Below the pieces are notes generated by a model. It had not been told where the DNA came from. It did not search any database and worked only from the letters and a program-made list of their open reading frames with translations. A stretch of DNA of 64,000 bases, taken from positions 26,383 to 90,382 of the forward strand of contig CAMCWK010000008.1 of assembly GCA_945882615.1 (NCBI GenBank). The letters are read 5' to 3'. The number at the start of each line of letters is the position of its first letter. The stretch's first letter is position 1. The position numbers and the translations under genes were made by a program. This DNA is from Rhizobium sp. Q54. GTDB lineage: Bacteria > Pseudomonadota > Alphaproteobacteria > Micropepsales > Micropepsaceae. This document shows positions 8,530 through 17,679 of the stretch, piece by piece.

Positions 8530-8849
8530 CGCTTATCGAACGCGTCAAACTCATGTCTGATCGAGGCTTCGATCAGCGTCCGCCATACCGGCTCGGCAAT
8601 GTCTGAACTCAGCCCCGCCTTCCTGCCTTCCGCGATCACCTTGGACACCACTTCCTCGATCCTTGCCGGATCGCGCACCTGCTCGCGGCCGGTTTTCAGC
8701 TGGGCGGCACGTTCGATATAAGTCTGACGCACCGCCAGCAGCGCCACCAGCCGGGCATCCAGGGCGTCAATCGCCGTGCGCAATTCGGCCATGGAGGCGC
8801 AGTTTTGCGCCGGGGTCAGGCCAAGGGTCTTGGGAGCGTCATTTTGCAT
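8526..8849 (-). CDS. Chorismate mutase (AroQ type, monofunctional)
   Basis: A 107-residue all-helical chorismate mutase. The pattern LRTAIDALDARLVALLAVRQTYIERAAQLK contains the conserved ID-LD-LL-R spacing and the active-site Arg/Lys. RDPARIEEVVSKVIAEG and ASIRHEFDAFDKR complete the domain. It converts chorismate to prephenate for phenylalanine and tyrosine synthesis. No signal peptide is present, so it is cytoplasmic. It is not fused to a dehydratase or dehydrogenase and stands alone between two + strand genes. Confidence 0.92.
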   Translation of the reverse strand: MQNDAPKTLGLTPAQNCASMAELRTAIDALDARLVALLAVRQTYIERAAQLKTGREQVRDPARIEEVVSKVIAEGRKAGLSSDIAEPVWRTLIEASIRHEFDAFDKR

Positions 8850-8940
8850 CGCAGCACTGTTATAGGCGGGGGTTGTTAGTCTGGCTATTTCTACATATAA
8901 AAGCGACGTTTTCCCAGCGATTACACGAACTTAGGTGTGA

Positions 8941-9990
<1,050 letters not shown>

Positions 9991-10010
9991 TCCTTCGATA
10001 CGCGCATTTC

Positions 10011-10038
10011 CTCACCCTGAGCCTGTCGAAGGGTGAAG
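10011..10038. repeat. Small palindromic repeat, family B
   Basis: The stem TCACCCT / AGGGTGA encloses GAGCCTGTCGA. The same GAGC(C/T)TGTCGAA core occurs at 36933-36997 and 61029-61096, making this a dispersed REP-like family. It sits between the reductase and ferredoxin genes. Confidence 0.7.
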
Positions 10039-10078
10039 CGAGAGGCGCTACTCAGGACTTCCAGGGAATTCTGAACCA

Positions 10079-10387
10079 ATGAAAATTATCGCCATCGACC
10101 GCCAGGGCAAGGAACACACGCTGGAAGGCCGTGAGGGCTGGAGCGTGATGGAAATTCTGCGCGATGGCGGGCTGGATGTAGCGGCCGAATGCGGCGGCGC
10201 CTGCGCCTGCGCCACCTGCCACGTCTATATCAATGACGGCTGGTTCGAGAAGCTGCCCGCCCCGTCGGAAGCCGAGATCGACATGCTGGACATGGCGCTG
10301 GCCGTCGAGCCGAACTCTCGCCTCTCCTGCCAGGTGATCTGCAGCGCCGAGACCGACGGCATCAAGGTCACTGTTGCTCCTGAGTAG
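10079..10387 (+). CDS. 2Fe-2S ferredoxin, adrenodoxin type
   Basis: A 102-residue ferredoxin with the Cx5Cx2C...C cluster pattern: Cys38, Cys44 and Cys47 in ECGGACACATCHVY, and Cys84 in RLSCQVIC. An extra Cys42 lies inside the loop. The acidic helix EAEIDMLDMA is typical of the adrenodoxin/FdVI class, which donates electrons to monooxygenases or to Fe-S assembly. It lies directly after the ferredoxin-NADP reductase gene and is probably its electron acceptor. It is not in an isc or suf operon here. Confidence 0.94.
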   Translation: MKIIAIDRQGKEHTLEGREGWSVMEILRDGGLDVAAECGGACACATCHVYINDGWFEKLPAPSEAEIDMLDMALAVEPNSRLSCQVICSAETDGIKVTVAPE

Positions 10388-10708
10388 GGGCGCGCCGGAG
10401 TAGGCGCACAAGCGCCACAATGGAACTTTCGCGCCCGCCATCCTTAATGCGCCCGCGCGGTTTTGGTGCCATTCCGGCGCGCGGCATCGCGCCGATGGTA
10501 AAAGCGGAACCGTGCCTGCGCACAATCCGCGTCACTTCGCCGATGCTCGATTAACGCGCCGGAAAGTCAGCGCGCACAGGATGGCTGTCGTGCGCAACCC
10601 TCCGCTCTAAAAGAAGCAGGAGGCTGCCGCACAGGAGACGCCAGTGCGGGCCATTCGGGCAGCGTTATCGGGATTGGTTTTTTTTCTGATGCCGAGACAA
10701 AGCTGGTT
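10388..10708. other. Gene-free stretch upstream of a truncated kinase tail
   Basis: About 320 bp after the ferredoxin. The reading frame of the following gene stays open back to 10502 (stop TAA at 10499-10501) but contains no ATG or GTG. The in-frame residues just before 10709 (SDAETKLVL) look like part of a degenerate receiver strand. An 8-T run lies at 10678-10685. No RNA gene or promoter is convincing. It is best explained as decayed coding sequence. Confidence 0.5.
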
Positions 10709-11692
10709 TTGATATCGTCGGCGGGCACGCATGGACTGAGCAAATCGGCCGCCGCGCTGCTGGACGCGATGCTGGATAAGCCGATTCGCCAACACGATCT
10801 GATGGGCTGCCTGCTGAAGCTGTTTTCGCCGCACGATTTGGAAATCCCGGTCGAGCCCGTCCGCCATGAACTTGCCGCCAAGCCGGCGGCCAGTCCGTCG
10901 CATCCGCTGGAAATTCTTTTGGTCGAAGACAACAGAATCAATCAGCAATTCGCCCTGGCGCTGCTGAACAAGGCCGGCCATAGCGTCGAGGTGGTGGACA
11001 ATGGGCACAAGGCCGTCGATGCGGTGCGCAAGCGCGCCTATGACGTGGTGCTGATGGATATCCAGATGCCCGAACTGGATGGTCTCGAAGCCACCAAACA
11101 GATACGCGCTTTGCCGCCACCAGCCTGCAACGCCTATATTATCGCCATGACCGCCAACGCGATGAGCGGCGCGCGGGAAGAATATGTCGCCGCCGGCATG
11201 GACGATTATGTCTCCAAGCCCATCGACGCGGCGAACCTGCTGGCCAGGCTGCACCGCCTGCCGGCGCGGAACCGCCTGGGCGCGATCACGCCATCCGTCC
11301 CGGCGCCGACGGCCGAGCCCGTCGACATCCACAAGCTGGAGGAGCTGGCGCAGTATCTGCCCATTCGCGGCATCGTGGATCTGGTCACGCTGTTCATCGC
11401 CGAAGCCAGCAACCATGCGATGCGGATCAAAAACTATCTGGCGGCCGACGATCTTCAGAACATTGGGCGCGAGGCGCATATCCTGGTCAGCACCGCCGGC
11501 AATATCGGCGCCATGACGCTGAGCGCGACGGCGCGCCGCGTCGAGCTGGCATGCAGGGCGCGCAGCCTGGACAATTTCGGCGGTCTGGTCGCCGAACTGG
11601 ACCGCGATATCAGCGCCGCGATTGCCGCCTTCACCGTCTGGGTGGAAGCGCAGAAGCCCGGCACGAGCGACGCGCAAAAACGCACGGGCTGA
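10709..11692 (+). CDS. Truncated hybrid histidine kinase tail: receiver domain plus HPt domain
   Basis: 327 residues from a TTG. The first 40 residues (ISSAGTHGLSK ... MLDKPIRQHDLMGCLLKLF) are the end of a degenerate receiver domain. A complete receiver follows (about 70-190) with acidic LLVEDN, phosphoacceptor Asp in VVLMDIQMPELDG and Lys in YVSKPID. A C-terminal HPt domain (about 220-320) has GREAHILVSTAGNIGA with its His. In intact hybrid kinases this order follows the HATPase domain, and the sensor, HisKA and HATPase parts are missing. Either it works as a REC-HPt phosphorelay protein or it is a remnant. Confidence 0.65.
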   Translation: MISSAGTHGLSKSAAALLDAMLDKPIRQHDLMGCLLKLFSPHDLEIPVEPVRHELAAKPAASPSHPLEILLVEDNRINQQFALALLNKAGHSVEVVDNGHKAVDAVRKRAYDVVLMDIQMPELDGLEATKQIRALPPPACNAYIIAMTANAMSGAREEYVAAGMDDYVSKPIDAANLLARLHRLPARNRLGAITPSVPAPTAEPVDIHKLEELAQYLPIRGIVDLVTLFIAEASNHAMRIKNYLAADDLQNIGREAHILVSTAGNIGAMTLSATARRVELACRARSLDNFGGLVAELDRDISAAIAAFTVWVEAQKPGTSDAQKRTG

Positions 11693-11754
11693 CGCGCCGC
11701 CCTTTACCGATGCCCGGCCGCGCCAGTAGCATCCCCGCCGGCTGAGGGCGGAAA

Positions 11755-13269
11755 ATGATGGTCGCGCACGTTTATACGGTGGCGTTTCAGGGCATCGAAG
11801 CGCGCGAAGTGGACGTGCAGGTCCATATCGGCGATTCCGGGGGCGGGCAGTTCAACATTGTCGGCCTGGCCGACAAGGCGGTGGCGGAAAGCCGCGAGCG
11901 GGTGCGCGCGGCGCTGGCGGCCATAGGCCTGGCGCTGCCCTTCAAGCGCATCACCGTCAATCTCGCCCCCGCCGACCTGCCCAAGGAAGGCTCGCATTAC
12001 GATCTTCCCATTGCGCTCGGGTTGCTGGCGGCGATGGGCGTGCTGCCGGCCAGCGAAATGGCAAATTATGTCGCGCTGGGGGAATTGTCGCTGGATGCGG
12101 CGGTGACCGGCGTGGCCGGGGTGCTGCCCGCCGCACTCGCCGCCTCCGAAAGCAATCGCGGCCTGATCTGTCCTGCCGCCAACGGACCGGAAGCGGCCTT
12201 TGCCGGCGGCACCGAGATATTGGCGACGCCGTCACTGATCGCGCTGGTCAATCATGTGAAGGGCGCTTCGGTGCTGACGCCGCCGGTGCCGCGGGTGGTG
12301 GAGGCGGGACGCGCGGTGCCCGACCTGCGCGACGTCAAGGGGCAGGAAAGCGCCAAGCGCGCGATCGAGATCGCCGCCGCCGGTGGTCACAATCTTTTGA
12401 TGATCGGCCCGCCCGGCGCGGGCAAGTCGATGATGGCGCAGCGCCTTCCCGGCGTGTTGCACCCACTGGATGCGCGCGAGGCGCTGGAACTGTCGATGGT
12501 GCAGTCGCTGGCGGGCGAACTGGCGGGCGGTACGATTTCGCGCACGCGGCCCTTTCGCAATCCGCATCATTCGGCTTCCATGGCGGCGCTGGTGGGCGGC
12601 GGGCTGAAGGTCAAGCCGGGAGAGGTATCCCTCGCCCATCTCGGCGTGCTGTTTCTGGATGAGCTGCCGGAGTTTCAGCGCGGCGTTTTGGATTCGCTGC
12701 GCCAGCCGATTGAAACCGGCGAAGCGGTGGTGGCGCGGGCCAATGCCCATGTGCGTTATCCCGCGCGTTTCCAGCTGATCGCGGCGATGAATCCCTGCCG
12801 CTGCGGCTATCTCAGCGATCCCACGCTGGGCTGCGGCCGCGCCCCCAAATGCGCCGGCGATTACCAGTCGCGCATTTCAGGCCCCCTGTTCGACCGCATC
12901 GACATGCATGTCGAAGTGGCGGGCGTCACCGCTGCCGATCTTTCCCTGCCGCCGCCCGCCGAAGGCAGCGCCGAGGTTGCGGCGCGCGTCGCCGCGGCAC
13001 GCCAGATTCAGCGCGAGCGCTTTGCCGGAACCGGGGTGCGCACCAATGCCGAAGCCGAAGGCGAATTGCTGGACAAGGTCGCCAAGCCTGATGCGGCCGG
13101 ATCAAAACTGCTGACCGAAGCCGCCGAGCGCATGAAACTGTCGGCGCGCGGCTATCATCGGGTGCTGAAAGTCGCCCGCACCATCGCCGACCTGGCCGGC
13201 GCGGCCGATGTCACCAAGGCCCATATCGCCGAGGCTTTGTCGTATCGCCGGATTACGCATCTGGCGTGA
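11755..13269 (+). CDS. YifB/ComM-family Mg-chelatase-like AAA+ ATPase
   Basis: A 504-residue protein with the N-terminal ChlI/LonC-like domain (VHIGDSGGGQFNIVGLADKAV; NLAPADLPKEGSHYDLPIA) and a central AAA+ module: Walker A GPPGAGKSMMA at about 219, Walker B LFLDELPEF at about 298. A zinc-like cluster CRCGYLSDPTLGC lies near 345, followed by the C-terminal Mg_chelatase_C helical domain. The ComM homologue is a hexameric helicase that promotes branch migration in natural transformation. Two ATGs, at 11755 and 11758, are equally possible starts. No other competence gene is adjacent. Confidence 0.94.
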   Translation: MMVAHVYTVAFQGIEAREVDVQVHIGDSGGGQFNIVGLADKAVAESRERVRAALAAIGLALPFKRITVNLAPADLPKEGSHYDLPIALGLLAAMGVLPASEMANYVALGELSLDAAVTGVAGVLPAALAASESNRGLICPAANGPEAAFAGGTEILATPSLIALVNHVKGASVLTPPVPRVVEAGRAVPDLRDVKGQESAKRAIEIAAAGGHNLLMIGPPGAGKSMMAQRLPGVLHPLDAREALELSMVQSLAGELAGGTISRTRPFRNPHHSASMAALVGGGLKVKPGEVSLAHLGVLFLDELPEFQRGVLDSLRQPIETGEAVVARANAHVRYPARFQLIAAMNPCRCGYLSDPTLGCGRAPKCAGDYQSRISGPLFDRIDMHVEVAGVTAADLSLPPPAEGSAEVAARVAAARQIQRERFAGTGVRTNAEAEGELLDKVAKPDAAGSKLLTEAAERMKLSARGYHRVLKVARTIADLAGAADVTKAHIAEALSYRRITHLA

Positions 13270-13325
13270 TTGCGGCTATTGCGGCGCAAGAGTAGCCTTT
13301 GCCCGCAATTCGTGGAGGCACTTCC

Positions 13326-14090
13326 ATGTCCGCACATCTTCATCGCCGTCATGTCGTAATCCTGGGGCTGGCGACTCTGTTCGCCGCGCCCGCTTTCGCG
13401 CAGGAGATTCCCGCCCGGCCCTTTATCGAGGTGCCGGTGGCCCATCCGATTTCCAAGACGAAGCAGCCGATGAAGGTCGGCGTGGTGGGCGCGGGCAATA
13501 TCGGCGGCACCATCGGCGAGCTGTTCGCCAAGGCCGGGCACACGGTTGTGTTTTCAGACCGCGACGAGGCCAACGCCAAAGCCCAGGCGGCGCGGGTGCC
13601 GGGCACGCGGGCGGTCAGCGGCATGGAGGCCATCGCCGCGTCCGATGTGATCGTGCTGGGCATTCCCTTTGGTGCCTGGCCGGCGGTGGCCAAACAGTAT
13701 GGCGCCGCGCTCAAAGGCAAGATCGTGATCGATCCCACCAATCCCAACCCGGCGCGCGACGGCGAACTGGCCAAGACCGCGCTGACCAAGCCCGGCACCG
13801 GCGAGATGGTGGCCGAATTCCTGCCCGGCGTGCGGATCATCCGCGCCTTCAACACCTCCAGCTATGCCAACTTTGCGCGCGAGGCGGGACGGCCCGCGCC
13901 CAGAATGGGCATTCCGGTGGCCGCCAGCGATGCGGCAACCTTGAATATCGGCGTGCGGCTGGTGAACGAGATCGGCTTTGACGCCGTACCGGTGCCGGGC
14001 GGGCTGCATGGATCAGCCAAGTTCGAACTGCGCGGACCGGCCAACGGTCTGCACACCGCCGCCGAACTTAAAACCATCATGGGTCTTTAG
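13326..14090 (+). CDS. Exported F420-reductase-like NAD(P)-binding oxidoreductase
   Basis: 254 residues, starting at an ATG with a GGAGG ribosome site. The N-terminus is a signal peptide: RRH, then a hydrophobic VVILGLATLFAAPAFA ending in an AxA cleavage site. The mature part carries a Rossmann motif KVGVVGAGNIGGTIGELF (about 50) and the FNTSSY and GLHGSAKFEL segments of the NADPH-dependent F420 reductase/NAD-binding F420 oxidoreductase family. An exported NADP-binding enzyme is unusual because free pyridine nucleotides are not expected in the periplasm. Bacterial members rarely use F420, so the substrate is unknown. Its end overlaps the convergent next gene by 4 bp. Confidence 0.8.
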   Translation: MSAHLHRRHVVILGLATLFAAPAFAQEIPARPFIEVPVAHPISKTKQPMKVGVVGAGNIGGTIGELFAKAGHTVVFSDRDEANAKAQAARVPGTRAVSGMEAIAASDVIVLGIPFGAWPAVAKQYGAALKGKIVIDPTNPNPARDGELAKTALTKPGTGEMVAEFLPGVRIIRAFNTSSYANFAREAGRPAPRMGIPVAASDAATLNIGVRLVNEIGFDAVPVPGGLHGSAKFELRGPANGLHTAAELKTIMGL

Positions 14091-15520
14091 GCCCGCACGA
14101 TATCGAAGGCGCAGGACAGCCGCTTGTCGTCCGACGAAAAGGGCACGGTGCCGTGCCACATGCAGGACGGGAACAGCACCAGCATCCCCGCTTGCGGCTT
14201 GATCAGATGATCGGCTTCCAGCCTGGGCGATGTCGGCGGCCCCGGCTCGCCGAATTTCAGCCAGCCTTCGGTGCCCGGCATGTCGCGCGGCACACGCACA
14301 TAGAAGGCCGAAGACAGCCAGCCTTCGGGATGGACATGGTTCAGGTGAAAGCCGCCGCTGTTCAGCCGCACCGACCAGGCGCTGGCGATTCTGTAACCGC
14401 TATCCGCCCCGATGGCCGCGATGTGGCGGCGGATCGGCGCGTCAATCGCGGCGAACAGGGCGCGGATCGCAGGATCGGGATAATCAGCCAGGCCCCGCAT
14501 GGTCTGGCTGCCATGGCGCAGCGACTGGCCGACCGGATGGGTCAAGGGGCCGTGAATGCGGTCCAGCGCCTGGCCAAGATCGGCCAGATAGTCTTCGAGA
14601 CTGGTCCAGCCCGGCGGCGGATCGATGAAGAAGGTTCTGACCAGCCGGTCATAGTCGTACAGCGCCTTGTACCGGTCATCACCCGCCAACCGGTACGCGG
14701 TGGCCAGAAGCGCGATGGCGTGCTGGTCGTTCGGCCGCGCCGCGCGCAGCGCCTCGGCGCGCCGCACCGCCTGCTCGCTGCGCCCCAGCGCCAGATCGAC
14801 TTCGGCTTCGGCCTTGGCGCGCGCCGGCGTGCCGTCGCGCGGTGATGCCGCCAGATGGCGCTCGGCGGCCTGCGGATCAAGCCCGAGCGCTGCCCGCGCC
14901 GCCAGCACATGCAAGCTGGGGTCGCGTTTTGCCCGTTCAGCGGCAAGCGCATAAGCCGCTTCGTCTTCGCCCGCCGCTTCCAGCAGGCGCACCGTCACCG
15001 CGACGATCTCATGGCTTTGCGGCGCGGCGTCCAGCCCGGCACGCGCTTTTGTGATATCGCCGGTCTGCATCCAGATCAGGTCGGCCAGTTCGCGCTGGGC
15101 CTGTGGTGACGCGGGGTTGCGCTGGACCGCCTTGCGCCATGCACCTTCCGCTTCAGCAAAGCGGCCCTGTTTGGTCAGGATGCGGCCCAGCAGCGAGGCG
15201 GAATGCACATCGTCCAGCCCCAACGCGATGGCGCGGCGGGTGGCGGCTTCGGCGTCTGCCTCATCGCCCAGCCTGAAGCTGATCGAGGCCAGCGCGAACT
15301 GCGCCGCGCCGTCATCCGGCGCTAGCCGCACCGCCTCTTTCAGCTCGCGGGCACATCCCGGGATATCGCCCAGCTGATGCAGGATGAAGCCCATCAGGCT
15401 GCGGCACGGCGCGCCGTCCAGCCCGCCCGCCATGGCAGCGGCCAGGACGTCACGCGCCTCACCGGCGCGGCCACGCTCCAGCAGGGTGCGGGCCTGATTC
15501 AGGCTATCTGCGGACGGCAT
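14087..15520 (-). CDS. TPR protein fused to a putative 2OG-Fe(II) oxygenase domain
   Basis: About 477 residues from an ATG with GAGG 8 nt upstream. The first ~260 residues are TPR-like helical repeats, for example ASLLGRILTKQGRFAEAEGAWRKAV. The C-terminal ~200 residues match the 2OG-FeII_Oxy_5 type: SVRLNSGGFHLNHVHPEGWLSSAFYV (iron-binding His region, about 385-410), then MLVLFPSCMWHGTVPF with the distal His and KRLSCAFDIV. Related proteins are probable hydroxylases of unknown substrate. It has no signal peptide and no obvious operon partner. Confidence 0.82.
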   Translation of the reverse strand: MPSADSLNQARTLLERGRAGEARDVLAAAMAGGLDGAPCRSLMGFILHQLGDIPGCARELKEAVRLAPDDGAAQFALASISFRLGDEADAEAATRRAIALGLDDVHSASLLGRILTKQGRFAEAEGAWRKAVQRNPASPQAQRELADLIWMQTGDITKARAGLDAAPQSHEIVAVTVRLLEAAGEDEAAYALAAERAKRDPSLHVLAARAALGLDPQAAERHLAASPRDGTPARAKAEAEVDLALGRSEQAVRRAEALRAARPNDQHAIALLATAYRLAGDDRYKALYDYDRLVRTFFIDPPPGWTSLEDYLADLGQALDRIHGPLTHPVGQSLRHGSQTMRGLADYPDPAIRALFAAIDAPIRRHIAAIGADSGYRIASAWSVRLNSGGFHLNHVHPEGWLSSAFYVRVPRDMPGTEGWLKFGEPGPPTSPRLEADHLIKPQAGMLVLFPSCMWHGTVPFSSDDKRLSCAFDIVRA

Positions 15521-15595
15521 CGGCATAGCCTCATGCCGCGCGGGATCGCCTGTCAATCACGCCTGCTTCACACATCAGCAGGATCGCGCCGGAAA

Positions 15596-15626
15596 GCGCC
15601 CACGGCCTATTGATGCCGTGGGCGTC
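15596..15626 (-). terminator. Hairpin after the UrcA gene
   Basis: A perfect stem, CGCCCACGGC with GCCGTGGGCG and an 8-nt loop, lies 17-47 bp past the UrcA stop. In the minus direction it is followed by CTTTCC, a weak T tract; in the plus direction by TCTTTT. It probably ends UrcA transcription. Confidence 0.6.
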
Positions 15627-15642
15627 TTTTCGGAAAAGCCGT

Positions 15643-16005
15643 TCAGGGCGTGTCGGCGCTGGCCACCTGCTGGCGCACGCTCATCAGGTTGGCGCGGATG
15701 GCGCGGTGCGGGCTGGACTCGATCTCGGCCCAGATGTGCGACGTGGCCTTGGCGACCGCCTGATCCACGCAGCGGCGCATCAGAATCTTGCGCACGGACG
15801 GCGAGGCGTCGTTGGTCTTGGCGCAGACTTCATGCGCCGCGGCCTGCAGGCGGTCGGCCAGGATGGCGGCGTCCTGCGACTTGGACAGGTTGAGATCGCC
15901 ATAGGTGACATTGATGGAGGCGACGTCGACCGGCACGACCTCCGCAGCCTGGGCGGTGGTGACGGCGAGGACGAAAAGGGCGGTGGTGGAGAGGGTACGA
16001 AGCAT
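15643..16005 (-). CDS. UrcA family protein, exported
   Basis: 120 residues with a Sec signal peptide (hydrophobic TTALFVLAVTTAQAA, cleavage after AQA). The mature part holds the UrcA pattern: VTYGDLNLSKSQDAAILADRL, AAHEVCAKTNDASPSVRK and RRCVDQAVAKA, with two cysteines that probably pair. UrcA proteins are small periplasmic proteins of unknown function, abundant in sphingomonads and relatives. An AAGGAG ribosome site sits 8 nt before the ATG. It is monocistronic, with its own hairpin terminator and a long upstream region. Confidence 0.85.
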   Translation of the reverse strand: MLRTLSTTALFVLAVTTAQAAEVVPVDVASINVTYGDLNLSKSQDAAILADRLQAAAHEVCAKTNDASPSVRKILMRRCVDQAVAKATSHIWAEIESSPHRAIRANLMSVRQQVASADTP

Positions 16006-16412
16006 GGGGAAACTCCTTTACTCACGAGGTTAAGGCGTTTTTCCCTGAAGATTTGCGGCACGTACCGAAAGCCGGTGGCCTATTGCAACGCAACATCACG
16101 TTGCGCCTGAATCCATTGATCGTCAATCATTTCTGCTGCGTTGCAGCGCGACATTTTGGGCCCATTTATGCGGCAGCAATTCGGGCGCTTTCGCGCCAGT
16201 GGTGCTTGAGCCGGGTGGCGTTGCCCCCCACGATTGCATCTGCCCGTTTCAAGAGCATGCATGAGCGTCCGACCTGCGCACGCGCTGACCAATCGCGCTG
16301 CTGCCGCAAGGAACTTTTTCCTGATCCTTCCCGTTATCGCCCCATATCAGGCCAACGACCCGGAGGAGACCGCAGGGGAGTTGGCCCATTCAATAAGAAC
16401 CGGGAGACATTT
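16006..16412. other. Long intergenic region with small inverted repeats
   Basis: About 400 bp between the divergent UrcA and small membrane protein genes. It holds CGCAAC (16089-16094) and GTTGCG (16100-16105) as an inverted repeat with a 5-bp spacer, and a second small palindrome GCTGC-GTT-GCAGC at 16135-16147. GTTGC/GCAAC words recur several times. These may be operator half-sites for the divergent genes. No ORF or RNA gene is convincing. Confidence 0.4.
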
Positions 16413-16634
16413 ATGAAGCCGATCATGATTTTGGGCGTGGTGTTGATCATTGCCGGCATCGCCGGGCTCGTCCTGGGCAACATCAGCTGGACCGAGACCG
16501 AACCGCTGGTGAAGGCCGGTCCGCTGGAGATCAACACCCAGGAAACCCATTCCGTCTGGATTCCTACTGCCGCGGCCATCGCCGCCGTGCTGGCCGGTCT
16601 GGGTCTGGTGTTCGCGGGCCGCCGCGCGTCCTGA
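16413..16634 (+). CDS. Small two-helix membrane protein
   Basis: 73 residues. The first transmembrane helix is at about 4-24 (MILGVVLIIAGIAGLVLG) and the second at about 50-68 (PTAAAIAAVLAGLGLVFAG), with a short loop containing EPLVKAGPLEINTQETHSVWIP between them. Comparable small proteins of unknown function are found in many proteobacteria. The start was chosen at the ATG after CGGGAGA. It stands alone between the long intergenic region and a cupin gene. Function not recognised. Confidence 0.7.
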   Translation: MKPIMILGVVLIIAGIAGLVLGNISWTETEPLVKAGPLEINTQETHSVWIPTAAAIAAVLAGLGLVFAGRRAS

Positions 16635-16746
16635 GGCCGCCGCTCCGCGTCAGACCTCGTGCTGCATCCGCGAAGATGCGCTATCTTCCGGGAGCGACCG
16701 GCGACGCGAGCATAGCGAGCGCCCGAGCGCCGTGCGCGCAATTATC

Positions 16747-16767
16747 TAAGGGGGCGCTCCGCGCCCG
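16747..16767. repeat. Mini-hairpin repeat, family D
   Basis: TAAGG followed by the stem GGGCGC-TCC-GCGCCC. It shares the TAAGGG lead and TCC loop with the tandem copies at 24687-24730 but has a different, still fully paired stem. Confidence 0.55.
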
Positions 16768-16855
16768 TCCGGCGCGACCAATCAGATAAGTCGCGTTGCG
16801 AGCCGTCACGGTTCCCGCCTATCATCCGCCCATAAAACCAAGGGAGAGGATGATC

Positions 16856-17395
16856 ATGCATTCCGTTGCCAAGTTGCTTTTGGGCGCGGCCGTGGCTGCC
16901 GGTATCGGCGCCGCCGGCTTTGCCGCCATCGCCCAGTCCGACCCCAAGGTCGGCGTCCTTGCCACCGCCCCCGAAGGTCCGCTGCCCGATCCCAAGCGGG
17001 TCGGCGTCGTGCTGCCCAAGGACATCAAATGCACCGGCGCGGTCGGCAAGCAGGAGACCTGCTATCTGTACGGCGATCCCAGCAAGCCCGGCCCGTACAC
17101 CGTGCTGTATCGCTGGTATCCCGGCAATTTCTCCAAGCCGCATTATCACAACAATGAACGCTGGGCCTATGTGATCTCCGGCATCTGGTGGACGTCTTCC
17201 AGCAGCGTTTATGACGAGCGCACCACCTATCCGGTGCGCGCCGGTACGGTCGCCATCGACCGCGTGAACGGCATTCATTGGGACGGCTCGCGCAAGGGCG
17301 ACAAGGAGCCCGCCGTGCTGATCCTGTCGGGCATGGGCCCCAACCTCACCTATAGCGTGGATGAAAACGGCAAGCCGGTCGGTCCGCCGCGCTAA
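16856..17395 (+). CDS. Exported cupin-domain protein
   Basis: 179 residues with a signal peptide (LLLGAAVAAGIGAAGFAAIAQ). The cupin fold is seen from YRWYPGNFSKPHYHNNERWAYVISG, with the first-motif His pair and Glu, to the second motif around VNGIHWDGS. The pair of cysteines in DIKCTGAVGKQETC may be disulfide-bonded. Such periplasmic cupins have no fixed function, and a metal-binding or small-molecule role is likely. The second of two close ATGs was chosen because GGAGAGG lies 6 nt upstream. It ends just before a strong GC hairpin. Confidence 0.82.
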   Translation: MHSVAKLLLGAAVAAGIGAAGFAAIAQSDPKVGVLATAPEGPLPDPKRVGVVLPKDIKCTGAVGKQETCYLYGDPSKPGPYTVLYRWYPGNFSKPHYHNNERWAYVISGIWWTSSSSVYDERTTYPVRAGTVAIDRVNGIHWDGSRKGDKEPAVLILSGMGPNLTYSVDENGKPVGPPR

Positions 17396-17412
17396 AAGAC
17401 TATAAGGGAATA

Positions 17413-17441
17413 CGCGCCGCCCGGTGATGCCGGGCGGCGCG
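17413..17441 (+). terminator. Perfect 12-bp GC hairpin after the cupin gene
   Basis: CGCGCCGCCCGG pairs perfectly with its complement across a 5-nt TGATG loop, 18 bp past the cupin stop. It lacks a T tract, so it may stall or protect RNA rather than terminate by itself. It separates the cupin from the symporter operon. Confidence 0.6.
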
Positions 17442-17463
17442 CGTGTGTAATGGGGTGGGGACG

Positions 17464-17679
17464 ATGACAAGAGACAAGCCGCCGCGGCGGAAATTTCAGC
17501 CGATCTACCTGTTTCTGATCGTGCCCTATATCGCGCTGCTCTGGGTGCCGTTCTACAACCGCATCGAGCCGACCCTGCTGGGCATCCCCTTCTTCTACTG
17601 GTTTCAGATGTGCTGGATCGTGCTGGGCGCGCTCTGCATCCTGCCGGTCTATCTGTACCAGGAAAGCCGCCGCAAATGA
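17464..17679 (+). CDS. DUF3311 small membrane protein, symporter partner
   Basis: 71 residues with two transmembrane helices, at about 12-32 (PIYLFLIVPYIALLWVPFYN) and 38-62 (PFFYWFQMCWIVLGALCILPVYLY). The YNRIEPTLLGIPFFYWFQ linker is the DUF3311 signature. DUF3311 proteins are almost always encoded just before a solute:sodium symporter, and the overlapping ATGA stop-start with the next gene shows tight coupling here. It is probably an accessory subunit, though its role is unknown. Confidence 0.88.
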   Translation: MTRDKPPRRKFQPIYLFLIVPYIALLWVPFYNRIEPTLLGIPFFYWFQMCWIVLGALCILPVYLYQESRRK

